A stretch of DNA of 9,940 bases from Burkholderiales bacterium (GCA_947456845.1 CANGUJ010000111.1:1-9940); one strand, 5' to 3'. Positions 1 through 6,748 are shown, counted from the stretch's first letter. Notes: a model not told the origin generated them from the sequence alone. Numbers and translations: made by a program.

Positions 1-1935
1 CACCATGTGCCCGGCGCGGGTGACGAACATGGCGCGCTGCGGCAACTGCGCGCGGCGCGCGAAAGCCTCATCGACCGCATCGACGGCATACATCCCGCCC
101 AGCCATTCGCCGAGCAGGCCGCGCAGGTTGGCATCGTCGATGCGCACCCGCTCGATGAGCGGGACAAAGCCCGCCGGCGCCTCGGCGGGGGCCTGCACCG
201 AGTCGACGGTGACGAAGGCCAGCTTGGCCGGCGGCGGTTCGGCGAAGAATGCCTTGACCCAGTCGAGGTTGCGGATTTCCAGTGCGGACAGGCGCTCGCG
301 CAGCACCGCCTCGATCGCGGTTTCCCAGCCGGCTTCCACATGCAGGCGTTGCCAGATGCGCGGCAATCCGGCGAGCTCATGCTTTTCCAGCCAGGGCTGC
401 AGCTTGCCGCTGCGCTGCACTTTTTCCTGCAATTCCTTGAGCGCGGAAATCCGCGCCTCCAGCTCATGCGCCTCGCGGGTCTGGGCCTGTAGCGCGGCCT
501 GCGCCGCATCACGCTCGGCCGTAATGCCCGGCAACGAGGCTTCCAGCGCGGCCAACTGTTCCTCCCGTTCGGCGGTTTCGGCTTCGCGGCGCGCCAGTTC
601 CTCGCTCTTGCGGCCGATCGCTGCCTCGTCGGGGCGGTTCAGGCCGTTCTGTTCCATGCGCAGGCGGTCGCGGCGCGACACCAGCGCCTCCAGGGCGCGC
701 TGCGCATTGCCCTGATGCACGCCCTCCACCTGGAGTTGCTGCTCGGTCTGCATGACCTCCGCGCGCGCGGCGGCGAGCCTCTCCTGGGCACCGCGCGCGG
801 CGGCCTCCGCGTCCGGCAGGCGCTCGGCGTGCTCGGCGGCGATGGCGCTGCTTTCCTCGGCACTGATCCCGGCGGCCTCGGCCTCGGCGGTCCAGTGGAC
901 GATATCGGTCTGCGCCTGCCCGAGCTGCTGGGCCCAGGTTTCATTCTGCCCGGCCAGTTGCGTGAGCTGGTTGGCCAGGCGGGTGCGCGCATCGACGATC
1001 GAACGGATTTCAGCCTCGAGGCGACTGACTTCCGCGTTGGCGCCGTACAGATCGCCCTGGGCCGCGTGCAGGCGATCGCCGGCCGCATAGTGCGCCGCGC
1101 GCATCTCCTCGACCTGCTTTTCGAAGTTGCGCAGCGCCGCGGTCTCGGACTCGAGTTCGTTGACCGCCCGCTCGACCTCGCGCGCGTGCCGCTCCTGCTC
1201 CTGCGCCGCCTCGGACTTCTTGAGCAGCCACAGCAGGTGCTGCTTTTCGGTGTGTTCAGCCGTCAGGGCGCGATAGGCTTGGGCCACCTTGGCCTGCTCT
1301 TCGAGCTTGGCCAGCTGCAGGGTGAGTTCCTGGCGGATGTCCTCCACCCGCACCAGGTTTTCGCGGCTGCCGCTCAGGCGCGCCTCGGTTTCCTTGCGCC
1401 GCTCCTTGTACTTCGATACCCCGGCGGCCTCTTCGAGGAAAACGCGCAACTCCTCTGGCTTGGCCTCGATCACCCGCGAGATCATGCCCTGCTCGATGAT
1501 GGCGTAGGCGCGCGCGCCCAGGCCGGTGCCCAGGAAGATGTCCTGGATGTCGCGTCGCCTGACCTGCTGGTTGTTGATGAAGTAGCTCGATTCACCCTGC
1601 CGCGTGAGGACGCGCTTGACGGCGATTTCCGCGTATTGTCCCCACTGCCCCATCCCGGCATGGGGCGGCGCGAGCGTGTTGTCGAATACCAGTTCGACGC
1701 TTGCGCGGGCGACGGGCTTCCGGTTGGCCGAGCCGTTGAAGATGACGTCCTGCATGGATTCGCCGCGCAGGGCCGACGCCTTGGATTCACCCAGCACCCA
1801 GCGCACGGCATCGATGATGTTCGACTTGCCGCAGCCGTTGGGACCGACGATGCCCACCAGTTGCCCCGGCACCGCCACGTTGGTAGCGTCGACGAAGGAC
1901 TTGAAGCCGGCGAGTTTGATGGAGGTAAGACGCAC
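1..1935 (-). CDS. smc: Chromosome segregation ATPase SMC, N-terminal 645 residues (runs off the left edge)
   Basis: SMC is the ATP-driven DNA-entrapping subunit of the Smc-ScpAB condensin, which organises and segregates the chromosome. I translated this frame from the start to the edge and found 645 codons with no stop. The start is GTG at 1935-1933, giving MRLTSIKLAGFKSF. The upstream frame reaches a stop at 1983-1981 without another ATG, GTG or TTG. Walker A, GPNGCGKS, is at residues 31-38. The Q-loop region YAIIEQGMIS is at about 144-153. A Glu/Ala/Arg/Gln-rich coiled coil runs from about 170 to 520. The start of the hinge (LHVEAGWETAIEAVL) is at about 531-545 and continues to the edge. 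The signature motif, Walker B and the return coil must lie outside; the family is about 1150-1200 residues, so a little over half is present. No good Shine-Dalgarno precedes the GTG. In related bacteria zipA and ligA often follow smc, but that part is not visible. Confidence 0.97.
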   Translation of the reverse strand, partial: MRLTSIKLAGFKSFVDATNVAVPGQLVGIVGPNGCGKSNIIDAVRWVLGESKASALRGESMQDVIFNGSANRKPVARASVELVFDNTLAPPHAGMGQWGQYAEIAVKRVLTRQGESSYFINNQQVRRRDIQDIFLGTGLGARAYAIIEQGMISRVIEAKPEELRVFLEEAAGVSKYKERRKETEARLSGSRENLVRVEDIRQELTLQLAKLEEQAKVAQAYRALTAEHTEKQHLLWLLKKSEAAQEQERHAREVERAVNELESETAALRNFEKQVEEMRAAHYAAGDRLHAAQGDLYGANAEVSRLEAEIRSIVDARTRLANQLTQLAGQNETWAQQLGQAQTDIVHWTAEAEAAGISAEESSAIAAEHAERLPDAEAAARGAQERLAAARAEVMQTEQQLQVEGVHQGNAQRALEALVSRRDRLRMEQNGLNRPDEAAIGRKSEELARREAETAEREEQLAALEASLPGITAERDAAQAALQAQTREAHELEARISALKELQEKVQRSGKLQPWLEKHELAGLPRIWQRLHVEAGWETAIEAVLRERLSALEIRNLDWVKAFFAEPPPAKLAFVTVDSVQAPAEAPAGFVPLIERVRIDDANLRGLLGEWLGGMYAVDAVDEAFARRAQLPQRAMFVTRAGHMV

Positions 1936-2005
1936 GATGCGGAGTCGATTTCGGTGTGGCCGCCCGCCGGCTGCCAGGCGCTAATGAGGACGAGCGAAGG
2001 AGCCT

Positions 2006-2033
2006 CATATAATAGCACCCAGACCAGAGGCAA
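2006..2033 (-). promoter_or_regulatory. Weak candidate promoter for smc
   Basis: On the minus strand TTGCCT (2033-2028, 4 of 6 to the -35 consensus) is followed after 16 bases by TATATG (2011-2006, 4 of 6 to the -10 consensus). Transcription would run toward the smc GTG about 70 bases away. The -10 overlaps the better plus-strand -10 for queF, so at best one of them is occupied at a time. The match is poor and the call is tentative. Confidence 0.25.
2008..2013 (+). promoter_or_regulatory. -10 element of the likely queF promoter
   Basis: This is a perfect TATAAT in the 122-base gap between the divergent smc and queF genes, in an otherwise GC-rich sequence. A start near 2019-2021 would leave a leader of about 38 bases before the queF ATG, too short for a typical riboswitch. 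No good -35 lies 16-18 bases upstream (TGAGGA at 1985-1990 matches only 2 of 6). The promoter may therefore be weak or activator-dependent. Confidence 0.45.
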
Positions 2034-2057
2034 TTCGCCCTTGACAAAGCCCGCCAG

Positions 2058-2477
2058 ATGCCTTCCAAGCCGACCAAGAAGCTCGATACCTTCCCCAACC
2101 CCGCCCCGGGCCGTGACTTCCACATCCACATGCAGATTCCGGAGTTCACCTGCTTGTGCCCCCTGACCGGCCAGCCGGATTTCGCGACCCTGATCATCGA
2201 CTACGTGCCGGACCGCAGGTGCGTCGAGCTGAAAAGCCTGAAGCTGTACGCCTGGAGCTACCGCAACGAGGGCGCCTTCCACGAGAAGGTGACCAACGCG
2301 ATCCTCGACGACATCGTCACGGCGATCGCGCCGCGCTACATGCGCCTGACCGCCAAGTGGTACGTGCGCGGCGGCATTTTCACCAACGTGGTGGCAGAGC
2401 ACCGCAAGAAGGGCTGGAAACCCGCCCCGCGCGTCGACCTGACGCAGTTCGAGGCCGAATCCGGTACGCGCGGCTAG
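2058..2477 (+). CDS. queF: NADPH-dependent 7-cyano-7-deazaguanine (preQ0) reductase, unimodular type
   Basis: QueF reduces the nitrile of preQ0 to the amine preQ1 in the cytoplasm. preQ1 is then inserted at position 34 of tRNAs with GUN anticodons on the way to queuosine. The 139-residue protein is the short single-domain form (as in Bacillus), not the double-length enterobacterial form. The catalytic motif FTCLCPLTGQPDF places the thioimide-forming nucleophile at Cys34 and the proton-donor Asp at Asp41. The family motif ELKSLKLYAWSYR (57-69) is followed by FHE (74-76), whose His75 and Glu76 match the substrate-binding pair. The ATG at 2058 has no in-frame upstream alternative and only a poor Shine-Dalgarno. 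The gene stands alone, divergent from smc and convergent with mtfA 26 bases on. Its stop codon lies in the loop of a perfect hairpin (2466-2486). Confidence 0.97.
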   Translation: MPSKPTKKLDTFPNPAPGRDFHIHMQIPEFTCLCPLTGQPDFATLIIDYVPDRRCVELKSLKLYAWSYRNEGAFHEKVTNAILDDIVTAIAPRYMRLTAKWYVRGGIFTNVVAEHRKKGWKPAPRVDLTQFEAESGTRG

Positions 2478-2486
2478 GCCGCGCGT
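2466..2486. terminator. Perfect 9-bp GC hairpin at the queF/mtfA convergent ends
   Basis: ACGCGCGGC (2466-2474) and GCCGCGCGT (2478-2486) are exact inverted repeats. The three loop bases, TAG, are the queF stop codon. On the minus strand the hairpin begins 18 bases after the mtfA stop (2504-2506), so transcripts from both sides end in it. There is no T-tract on either strand, so it is not a classical intrinsic terminator. It may instead stabilise 3' ends, slow polymerase or separate convergent transcription. Confidence 0.45.
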
Positions 2487-2503
2487 CCGCCGAACCGTGC
2501 CGT

Positions 2504-3310
2504 CTAGGCACGCGGGTCCTGCCGGTAATAGCGTGCCAGCAGCCGATAGAGTTCCGGAAACGCACCGGAGACGTCGCGCGGAGCGGTGAAGAAGGCCTCG
2601 GACAGCACGGCGAAGAATTCGACCGGGTTTTCCGCCGCATACGGATCGATGACGGGCATGTCCTCCTGGGCCGCCCCGCGCCTCTCCCAGCGCAGCACTT
2701 CCGCCGAGAACGCGGCATGCGCGCCGGCCAGCGCGCCGGCGAAGGCGCGGCCGTCGATGTCGCCATGGAATGCCGGGAGAAAGGGCGGAACGCCGGTGGC
2801 CTCGCCCTTGAGCATATCGATCTTGTGGGCGAATTCGTGGATAACCACGTTGTAGGCCGGCGCTTCCTCCGACCCGGCCAGGGTCACGTCCTCCCATGAG
2901 AGCACCACGGGACCGCCGGGCATGGCCTCGCCGGAAATCACCTCGTCGTACTCGTGCATGACGCCGTCTTCGTCCATCACCGCACGCCTGGCCAACACCT
3001 CGCCCCGGTAGACCACCACCCCGCGCCAGCCGGCGTACAGGGAAAGGTCGAGGTTCAAGACCGGCAGGCAGGCCTGTGCGGCGATTTCGAGCTGGGTCTG
3101 CAGGGACATGTCGAAATCGCCCGCGGCGGCGAATTCCTTCTCGGCGCAGAACAGCGACACGAGCTCGCGCAGGCGTCCGCGCTCGGCGGCGTCGAGCCGG
3201 TCGAAAAACGGATAGGGCGCGAGCGCCGCCGCCCAAGCCGCGTCCGGGAATGCGTAGCGCTCGAGGATGCGTGCGCGCCGCCAGGCGGAAAAACGTGCGA
3301 ACAACTTCAT
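2504..3310 (-). CDS. mtfA: MtfA-type zinc metallopeptidase (M90 family)
   Basis: The 268-residue protein is close to the length of E. coli MtfA (Mlc titration factor A). That protein is a gluzincin-like zinc peptidase that binds the glucose repressor Mlc. The HEFAH zinc motif is at residues 158-162, preceded by YNVVI and followed by KID. Downstream, ENPVEFFAVLSEAFF (227-241) carries the third zinc ligand, probably Glu231 by alignment from memory with E. coli Glu212. The C-terminal PELYRLLARYYRQDP is also family-typical. No signal peptide is visible, so it is probably cytosolic. The ATG at 3310 overlaps the stop of the upstream transporter gene as ATGA, which implies translational coupling. 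Because no Mlc or sugar phosphotransferase gene is in view, the Mlc role should not be assumed here; the peptidase assignment is firmer than the pathway. Confidence 0.93.
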   Translation of the reverse strand: MKLFARFSAWRRARILERYAFPDAAWAAALAPYPFFDRLDAAERGRLRELVSLFCAEKEFAAAGDFDMSLQTQLEIAAQACLPVLNLDLSLYAGWRGVVVYRGEVLARRAVMDEDGVMHEYDEVISGEAMPGGPVVLSWEDVTLAGSEEAPAYNVVIHEFAHKIDMLKGEATGVPPFLPAFHGDIDGRAFAGALAGAHAAFSAEVLRWERRGAAQEDMPVIDPYAAENPVEFFAVLSEAFFTAPRDVSGAFPELYRLLARYYRQDPRA

Positions 3311-4194
3311 CGGCGCGGCCAGTTCGCCAATCCGAGGCCGGCCAGGACCAGCGCGAAGCCCACGGCATGGTAGGCCTCGGGCCGTTCCCCCAGGATAAGT
3401 GCCGAGAGCACGCTCCCGAAGACCGGAATCAGGTACAGGAACACGCCGGTGCGCTGGGGGCCCAGGGCGGCCACGCCGCGGCTCCACAGCAGATAGCACA
3501 GCACCGACGGGCCCGCGCCCATGTAGACGAAACCCCACAGCACCGTGGGCGAGAAAGATGCCCCGCGGGTGCCCAGTTCCCAGGCTGCCGGCGCAATCAG
3601 AAGCATGACCGCGCCGGCGGCCAGCACAGTGACGAATGAGGTCACATGGATGGCGACCGGCCGCATCTTGATGATGATGGTGTAGACCGCCCACGACAGC
3701 ATGGCGATGCAGACGATCAGGTCGCCGTGGTTGAACGACAGGCTGGCCAGGCGACCCGGTTCGCCGGCGATGATGATCCAGAACGCGCCTATGAAAGAAA
3801 CGATCAGGCCGGCGACCTGGCCGCGGCTCAGGCGCTCGCGCAGCACCAGCCATGCCAGGCCCATGATGAAGAAAGGCACCGCGGCATTGAGCAGCATCGC
3901 GTTGACCGCCGTCGTTTGCGCCACGCCCGCGTAGGACAGCGCGTTGTGGCCGCCCGCGCCGGTGATCGAAAGCAGCATCAGGACGCCGAGATTGGCGCGG
4001 ATGACCGGCCAGTCGGTCCTGAGGTGGTTCCAGGCCAGGGGCAGGATGAAGAGAAGCGCGGCGACCCAGCGCCCGAGCGCCATCGTGCAGGGCCCCGAAT
4101 CGTGCCGGATGGCCCGCGCCAGCACCCAGTTGACCGCCCACAGGAGGCTGGTCAGGGTGAGAAAGACATAGGGGGACTTGAGGTGGCGTAACAA
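3307..4194 (-). CDS. EamA/DMT-superfamily inner-membrane transporter
   Basis: This 295-residue, very hydrophobic protein has about ten membrane spans, at roughly 8-26, 39-56, 68-88, 97-118, 127-143, 157-175, 184-203, 217-236, 246-268 and 274-291. They form two EamA repeats (about 8-143 and 157-291). Each repeat ends with the family pattern of a short charged turn before its last span: LRERLSRGQ and LGERPEAY. EamA proteins usually export metabolites or amino acids, but substrate cannot be read from sequence. The start is uncertain. The first plausible codon in frame is TTG at 4194-4192, just before the first span, with no recognisable Shine-Dalgarno. No in-frame ATG or GTG lies upstream within the gap. 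It is the first gene of a two-gene unit with mtfA, overlapping it by 4 bases, and is divergent from relA. Confidence 0.9.
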   Translation of the reverse strand: MLRHLKSPYVFLTLTSLLWAVNWVLARAIRHDSGPCTMALGRWVAALLFILPLAWNHLRTDWPVIRANLGVLMLLSITGAGGHNALSYAGVAQTTAVNAMLLNAAVPFFIMGLAWLVLRERLSRGQVAGLIVSFIGAFWIIIAGEPGRLASLSFNHGDLIVCIAMLSWAVYTIIIKMRPVAIHVTSFVTVLAAGAVMLLIAPAAWELGTRGASFSPTVLWGFVYMGAGPSVLCYLLWSRGVAALGPQRTGVFLYLIPVFGSVLSALILGERPEAYHAVGFALVLAGLGLANWPRR

Positions 4195-4242
4195 AGAGGG
4201 CCCGGGCGGAATCGAGGCGATGCAGCACAGACGAAGCGTCAG

Positions 4243-4248
4243 ATTATA
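4243..4248 (-). promoter_or_regulatory. -10 element of the likely EamA-mtfA promoter
   Basis: On the minus strand this reads TATAAT, a perfect -10. Transcription from about 4236 would give a leader of about 42 bases before the TTG start of the transporter. Its -35 region (about 4265-4271) coincides with the plus-strand -10 of relA and matches the consensus poorly. Confidence 0.4.
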
Positions 4249-4261
4249 GGCGGCGCCCGCC
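4249..4261. repeat. Inverted repeat between the divergent EamA and relA promoters
   Basis: GGCGG (4249-4253), a CGC centre and CCGCC (4257-4261) form a perfect inverted repeat. It lies within the 17 bases that separate the two opposed -10 elements. It could be an operator or a chance product of GC-rich sequence. Confidence 0.35.
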
Positions 4262-4265
4262 GCAC

Positions 4266-4271
4266 TAAAAT
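4266..4271 (+). promoter_or_regulatory. -10 element of the likely relA promoter
   Basis: TAAAAT matches the -10 consensus at 5 of 6 positions. A start at about 4277-4279 would fall only two to four bases before the relA ATG, so the mRNA would be leaderless or nearly so. This fits the lack of a Shine-Dalgarno there. The -35 position is occupied by the opposite-strand -10 and matches poorly. Confidence 0.4.
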
Positions 4272-4280
4272 GCGGCCATC

Positions 4281-6497
4281 ATGATCGAGGTTACGAACTC
4301 GGCCGCGTTGCCGGCCACGCTCCCGCTCACGGCGGCAAATGACGCCGCCACGCCAGACGCGGGCCCGGCGGCCGAGCGCCTGGCGGGCGAGATCTACGGC
4401 GATCGCCTGCTCGGCACCGGTGAGAGCGCTTTCGCGCACGCGGCGGCGGTGGCTTCGCTGCTGCGGGAACTGCGCGTCGACGACGAGGCGGTGGCGGCGG
4501 GCTGGCTGTTCGCGGTGCCCCATTTCGCCGACGCCTGGCAGGAGCGCGTGCGGCCGCGCTTCGGCGAACCGGTCGTCCAGATGCTCGAAGGCCTGGGTCG
4601 GCTGCACAAGCTGCGCGACGTGACCCGGGCGGCGGCGCGCGGCGGCGAGGCACCGGGGCAGACCGAGACGCTGCGCAAGATGCTGCTGGCGATGGTCGCC
4701 GATGTGCGGGTGGTGCTGATTCGCCTCGCCTCGCGGCTGGCCACCCTGCGGCACGTCGCGCGCGAATCCGGCCATCCGCAAGCCGAGGCAATGGGACGCG
4801 AAACCCTGGAGTTCTACGCGCCGCTGGCCAACCGGCTCGGCATCTGGCAGCTCAAGTGGGAACTCGAGGATCTCGCCTTCCGCCTCACCAACCCGGATAC
4901 CTATCGCGAGATCGCCGCCATGCTGGCCGCCCGGCGCGCCGCGCGCGAAGGCTATATCGCCGCCGCCATTGGCGCGCTGCGCGAGGAATTGCGGCGCGCC
5001 GATGTTCGCGCCGAGGTCATCGGCCGCCCCAAGCACATCTTCAGCATCTGGAACAAGATGCGCCAGAAGTCGCTCTCGTTCGACGCGCTGCACGACGTGC
5101 GGGCGCTGCGCGTGCTGGTCGACGACGTCAAGGATTGCTACGCCGCCCTGGGGGTGGTGCACAACCTGTGGCAGCCCATCCCGAAGGAGTTCGACGATTA
5201 CATCTCGCGCCCGAAGGGCAATGACTATCGCTCGCTGCACACCGCAGTGGTGGGGCCGGATGACCTGGCCATCGAGGTGCAGATCCGCACCCACGAGATG
5301 CACCGCAACGCGGAATTCGGCGTTGCCGCGCACTGGCGCTACAAGGAGGCCGGCGTGCGCGACGCCTCGCAGTCGGTCAGGAGCGCGGGCAGCTTCGACG
5401 CCAAGGTCGCCTACCTGCGCCAACTGCTCAACTGGCGCGATGACGTCGCCGGCATGCCGCCGCCCGGCCAGGCCGGCGCACCGGACTGGCGCCAGGCCAC
5501 GCTCAGGGCGCGCCTGGACGACACCATCTACGTGTTGACGCCGCAGGGCCGGGTCGTCGACCTGCCGCAGGGCGCGACCGCGGTCGATTTCGCCTACCAC
5601 CTGCACTCCGACCTGGGCCACCGCTGCCGCGGCGCCAAGGTCGACGGGCTGATGGTGCCGCTCAACACGCCGCTGGCCACCGGCCAGCGGGTCGAAATCA
5701 TTGCCGCCAAGATCGGCGCGCCCTCGCGGGACTGGCTCAACCCGGCGCTGGGCTACCTGGCGAGCAACCGCGCCCGAGCCAAGGTGCGCCAGTGGTTCAG
5801 CGCGCGGGAAGCCGCCGAGACCATCGCCCAGGGACGCGCGCTGGTCGAGCGCGAACTGCAGCGCATCGGGCGCACGGGCGCCAGCCTGGAGCAACTCGCC
5901 GGCCTGACCGGCTTCGCGACGGCTGACGAGATGTTCAGCGCGGCCGCGCGCGGAGAATTGAGCCTGCGCAACATCGCGGCCGCGTTCGAGACCGCCCCGA
6001 CGACGGCGCCCGACGAGACCCTCGCGCCGCGCAAGAGCCGCATCGAATCCTCCGCATCGCGTGGCATCCTCATCGTCGGCGTCGACCGCTTGATGACGCA
6101 GCTTGCGCGCTGCTGCAAGCCGGCGCCGCCCGACGCGATCTGCGGTTTCGTGGCGCGCGGCAAGGGCGTTTCCATCCATCGCGAGGACTGCGGCAACTTC
6201 GCGCACCTGCGCGCTCGCAACCCGGAACGTGTCATAGAAACCCGCTGGGGCGATACGCAGGACGGCCTTTTCGCGGTGGATGTGGAGATCGAGGCGAACG
6301 ACCGCTCCGGATTGCTGCGCGACATCGGCGAGGTGTTCTCGCGCGAAAAGGCCAATGTCACCGCATCGCGCACCGCGACCCGCCGGCAACTGGCGCGCAT
6401 GGCGTTCACCATCGAGATCGCCAGCCTGGCGGTGCTGGCGCGCACACTGGACGCCCTGCGCGAGGTCAGGGGCGTGGTGTCGGCCAGGCGGGCATGA
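4281..6497 (+). CDS. relA: (p)ppGpp synthetase RelA, long RSH enzyme with inactive hydrolase domain
   Basis: RelA makes (p)ppGpp from ATP and GDP or GTP on ribosomes stalled with uncharged tRNA and starts the stringent response. The 738-residue length matches E. coli RelA (744). The pseudo-hydrolase domain (about 35-190) lacks the catalytic His-Asp pair, reading LFAVPHFAD where SpoT keeps HD. The synthetase (about 230-345) contains GRPKHIFSIWNKM and the EFDD motif at 303-306, the EXDD signature of RelA as opposed to RXKD in bifunctional SpoT. GNDYRSLHTAV and EVQIRTHEMH follow. A TGS domain begins with DDTIYVLTPQG at 413. The zinc-finger domain has Cys611, Cys612, His633 and Cys637. A C-terminal ACT/RRM domain runs from about 663. 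No upstream in-frame start is close by, and the ATG lacks a Shine-Dalgarno. It stands alone, divergent from the EamA gene and followed by tRNA-Val. Confidence 0.97.
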   Translation: MIEVTNSAALPATLPLTAANDAATPDAGPAAERLAGEIYGDRLLGTGESAFAHAAAVASLLRELRVDDEAVAAGWLFAVPHFADAWQERVRPRFGEPVVQMLEGLGRLHKLRDVTRAAARGGEAPGQTETLRKMLLAMVADVRVVLIRLASRLATLRHVARESGHPQAEAMGRETLEFYAPLANRLGIWQLKWELEDLAFRLTNPDTYREIAAMLAARRAAREGYIAAAIGALREELRRADVRAEVIGRPKHIFSIWNKMRQKSLSFDALHDVRALRVLVDDVKDCYAALGVVHNLWQPIPKEFDDYISRPKGNDYRSLHTAVVGPDDLAIEVQIRTHEMHRNAEFGVAAHWRYKEAGVRDASQSVRSAGSFDAKVAYLRQLLNWRDDVAGMPPPGQAGAPDWRQATLRARLDDTIYVLTPQGRVVDLPQGATAVDFAYHLHSDLGHRCRGAKVDGLMVPLNTPLATGQRVEIIAAKIGAPSRDWLNPALGYLASNRARAKVRQWFSAREAAETIAQGRALVERELQRIGRTGASLEQLAGLTGFATADEMFSAAARGELSLRNIAAAFETAPTTAPDETLAPRKSRIESSASRGILIVGVDRLMTQLARCCKPAPPDAICGFVARGKGVSIHREDCGNFAHLRARNPERVIETRWGDTQDGLFAVDVEIEANDRSGLLRDIGEVFSREKANVTASRTATRRQLARMAFTIEIASLAVLARTLDALREVRGVVSARRA

Positions 6498-6505
6498 GCG
6501 CGCGG

Positions 6506-6532
6506 CCCGCAGGGCTTGCTAGCCTGCGCGGG
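6506..6532 (+). terminator. Imperfect hairpin downstream of relA
   Basis: CCCGC-AGG (6506-6513) can pair with CCT (6523-6525) and GCGGG (6528-6532), with a two-base bulge and a small inner helix. It starts 9 bases after the relA stop and lies just upstream of the tRNA promoter. There is no T-tract, so efficient intrinsic termination is doubtful. Confidence 0.3.
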
Positions 6533-6537
6533 AGCCT

Positions 6538-6566
6538 TGGACAAGCGGCGGGATTGCGGATATACT
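6538..6566 (+). promoter_or_regulatory. Sigma-70 type promoter for tRNA-Val (and probably thrS)
   Basis: TGGACA (6538-6543, 5 of 6 to the -35 consensus), a 17-base spacer and TATACT (6561-6566, 5 of 6 to the -10 consensus) make the best promoter in the window. Initiation near 6572-6574 would be about five bases before the mature tRNA 5' end. I found no comparable promoter between the tRNA and thrS, so it may also supply the thrS operon. Confidence 0.75.
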
Positions 6567-6577
6567 ATGAGGCTTGC

Positions 6578-6654
6578 TGGCGCGTAGCTCAGCTGGTTAG
6601 AGCACCACCTTGACATGGTGGGGGTCGTTGGTTCGAGTCCAATCGCGCCAACCA
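6578..6654 (+). tRNA. tRNA-Val, anticodon GAC
   Basis: A complete 77-base cloverleaf is present. The acceptor stem TGGCGCG/CGCGCCA pairs over all 7 bp. The D-arm is GCTC/GAGC, and the anticodon stem CCACC/GGTGG encloses the loop TTGACAT. The variable region is GGGTC, and the T-arm GTTGG/CCAAT (one G-U pair) encloses TTCGAGT. The discriminator is A, followed by an encoded CCA (6652-6654). The anticodon GAC at loop positions 3-5 reads the Val codons GUC and GUU. It lies between relA and thrS behind its own promoter. Confidence 0.98.
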
Positions 6655-6688
6655 GCATTCACCAAAGGTAATCGTCGGACGAGATGTG

Positions 6689-6736
6689 ATGAAAGCGAGC
6701 GTTATGACACCGCTGACTTGCACGGGGCACAACTGA
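6689..6736 (+). CDS. Candidate 15-residue thrS leader peptide with three Thr codons
   Basis: In the tRNA-Val/thrS gap an ATG at 6689 opens a short frame encoding MKASVMTPLTCTGHN and a TGA at 6734-6736. Three Thr codons (ACA 6707, ACT 6716, ACG 6722) fall within six codons. A GGACGAG stretch (6677-6683) ending 5 bases before the ATG could serve as the ribosome binding site. The position is what a ribosome-sensing attenuator for threonyl-tRNA synthetase would require: between a promoter and a terminator located just before thrS. Against it, the Thr codons are fewer and less continuous than in the classical thr leader, and short frames arise often by chance. No homology is claimed. Confidence 0.4.
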   Translation: MKASVMTPLTCTGHN

Positions 6737-6748
6737 TCCTAGTTGCGC
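6727..6748 (+). promoter_or_regulatory. thrS leader hairpin A
   Basis: GCACAACT (6727-6734) pairs with AGTTGCGC (6741-6748) with one A-C mismatch and a six-base loop. It overlaps the end of the candidate leader peptide frame, including the first base of its stop codon. It shares bases with hairpin B (6744-6759), so the two exclude each other. Confidence 0.35.

Noticed and set aside
2014..2057. preQ1 riboswitch in the queF leader
   Set aside because: The leader is about 38 bases and I cannot find the preQ1 hairpin and A-rich tail pattern.
715..2166. Plus-strand open frame of 483 codons opposite smc and running into queF
   Set aside because: The minus-strand smc translation is continuous and recognisable across this region. 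The plus frame has no family features and overlaps queF in a different frame.
1482..3368. Minus-strand open frame of 628 codons across mtfA, queF and the smc start
   Set aside because: It crosses three real genes in wrong frames or the wrong strand and has an Arg/Ala/Ser-rich shadow composition.
2504..4228. A single 574-codon fusion of a transporter-like N-terminus with MtfA
   Set aside because: The first half is the EamA gene read in the wrong frame (Arg/Pro/Gly-rich, no membrane spans). MtfA has its own ATG at 3310 in an ATGA overlap.
4239..6389. Long minus-strand open frame of 716 codons opposite relA
   Set aside because: It is antisense to a gene with clear RelA motifs throughout, shows no recognisable domain, and is the kind of stop-poor shadow expected in GC-rich coding DNA.
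4281..6497. Bifunctional SpoT/Rel instead of RelA
   Set aside because: The hydrolase HD pair is absent and the synthetase carries EFDD (303-306), the RelA-type charge pattern.
5753..6658. Minus-strand frame beginning MLVGAIGLEPTTPTMSRW
   Set aside because: Its N-terminus is the antisense of tRNA-Val, a well-known source of false protein annotations, and the rest is antisense to relA.
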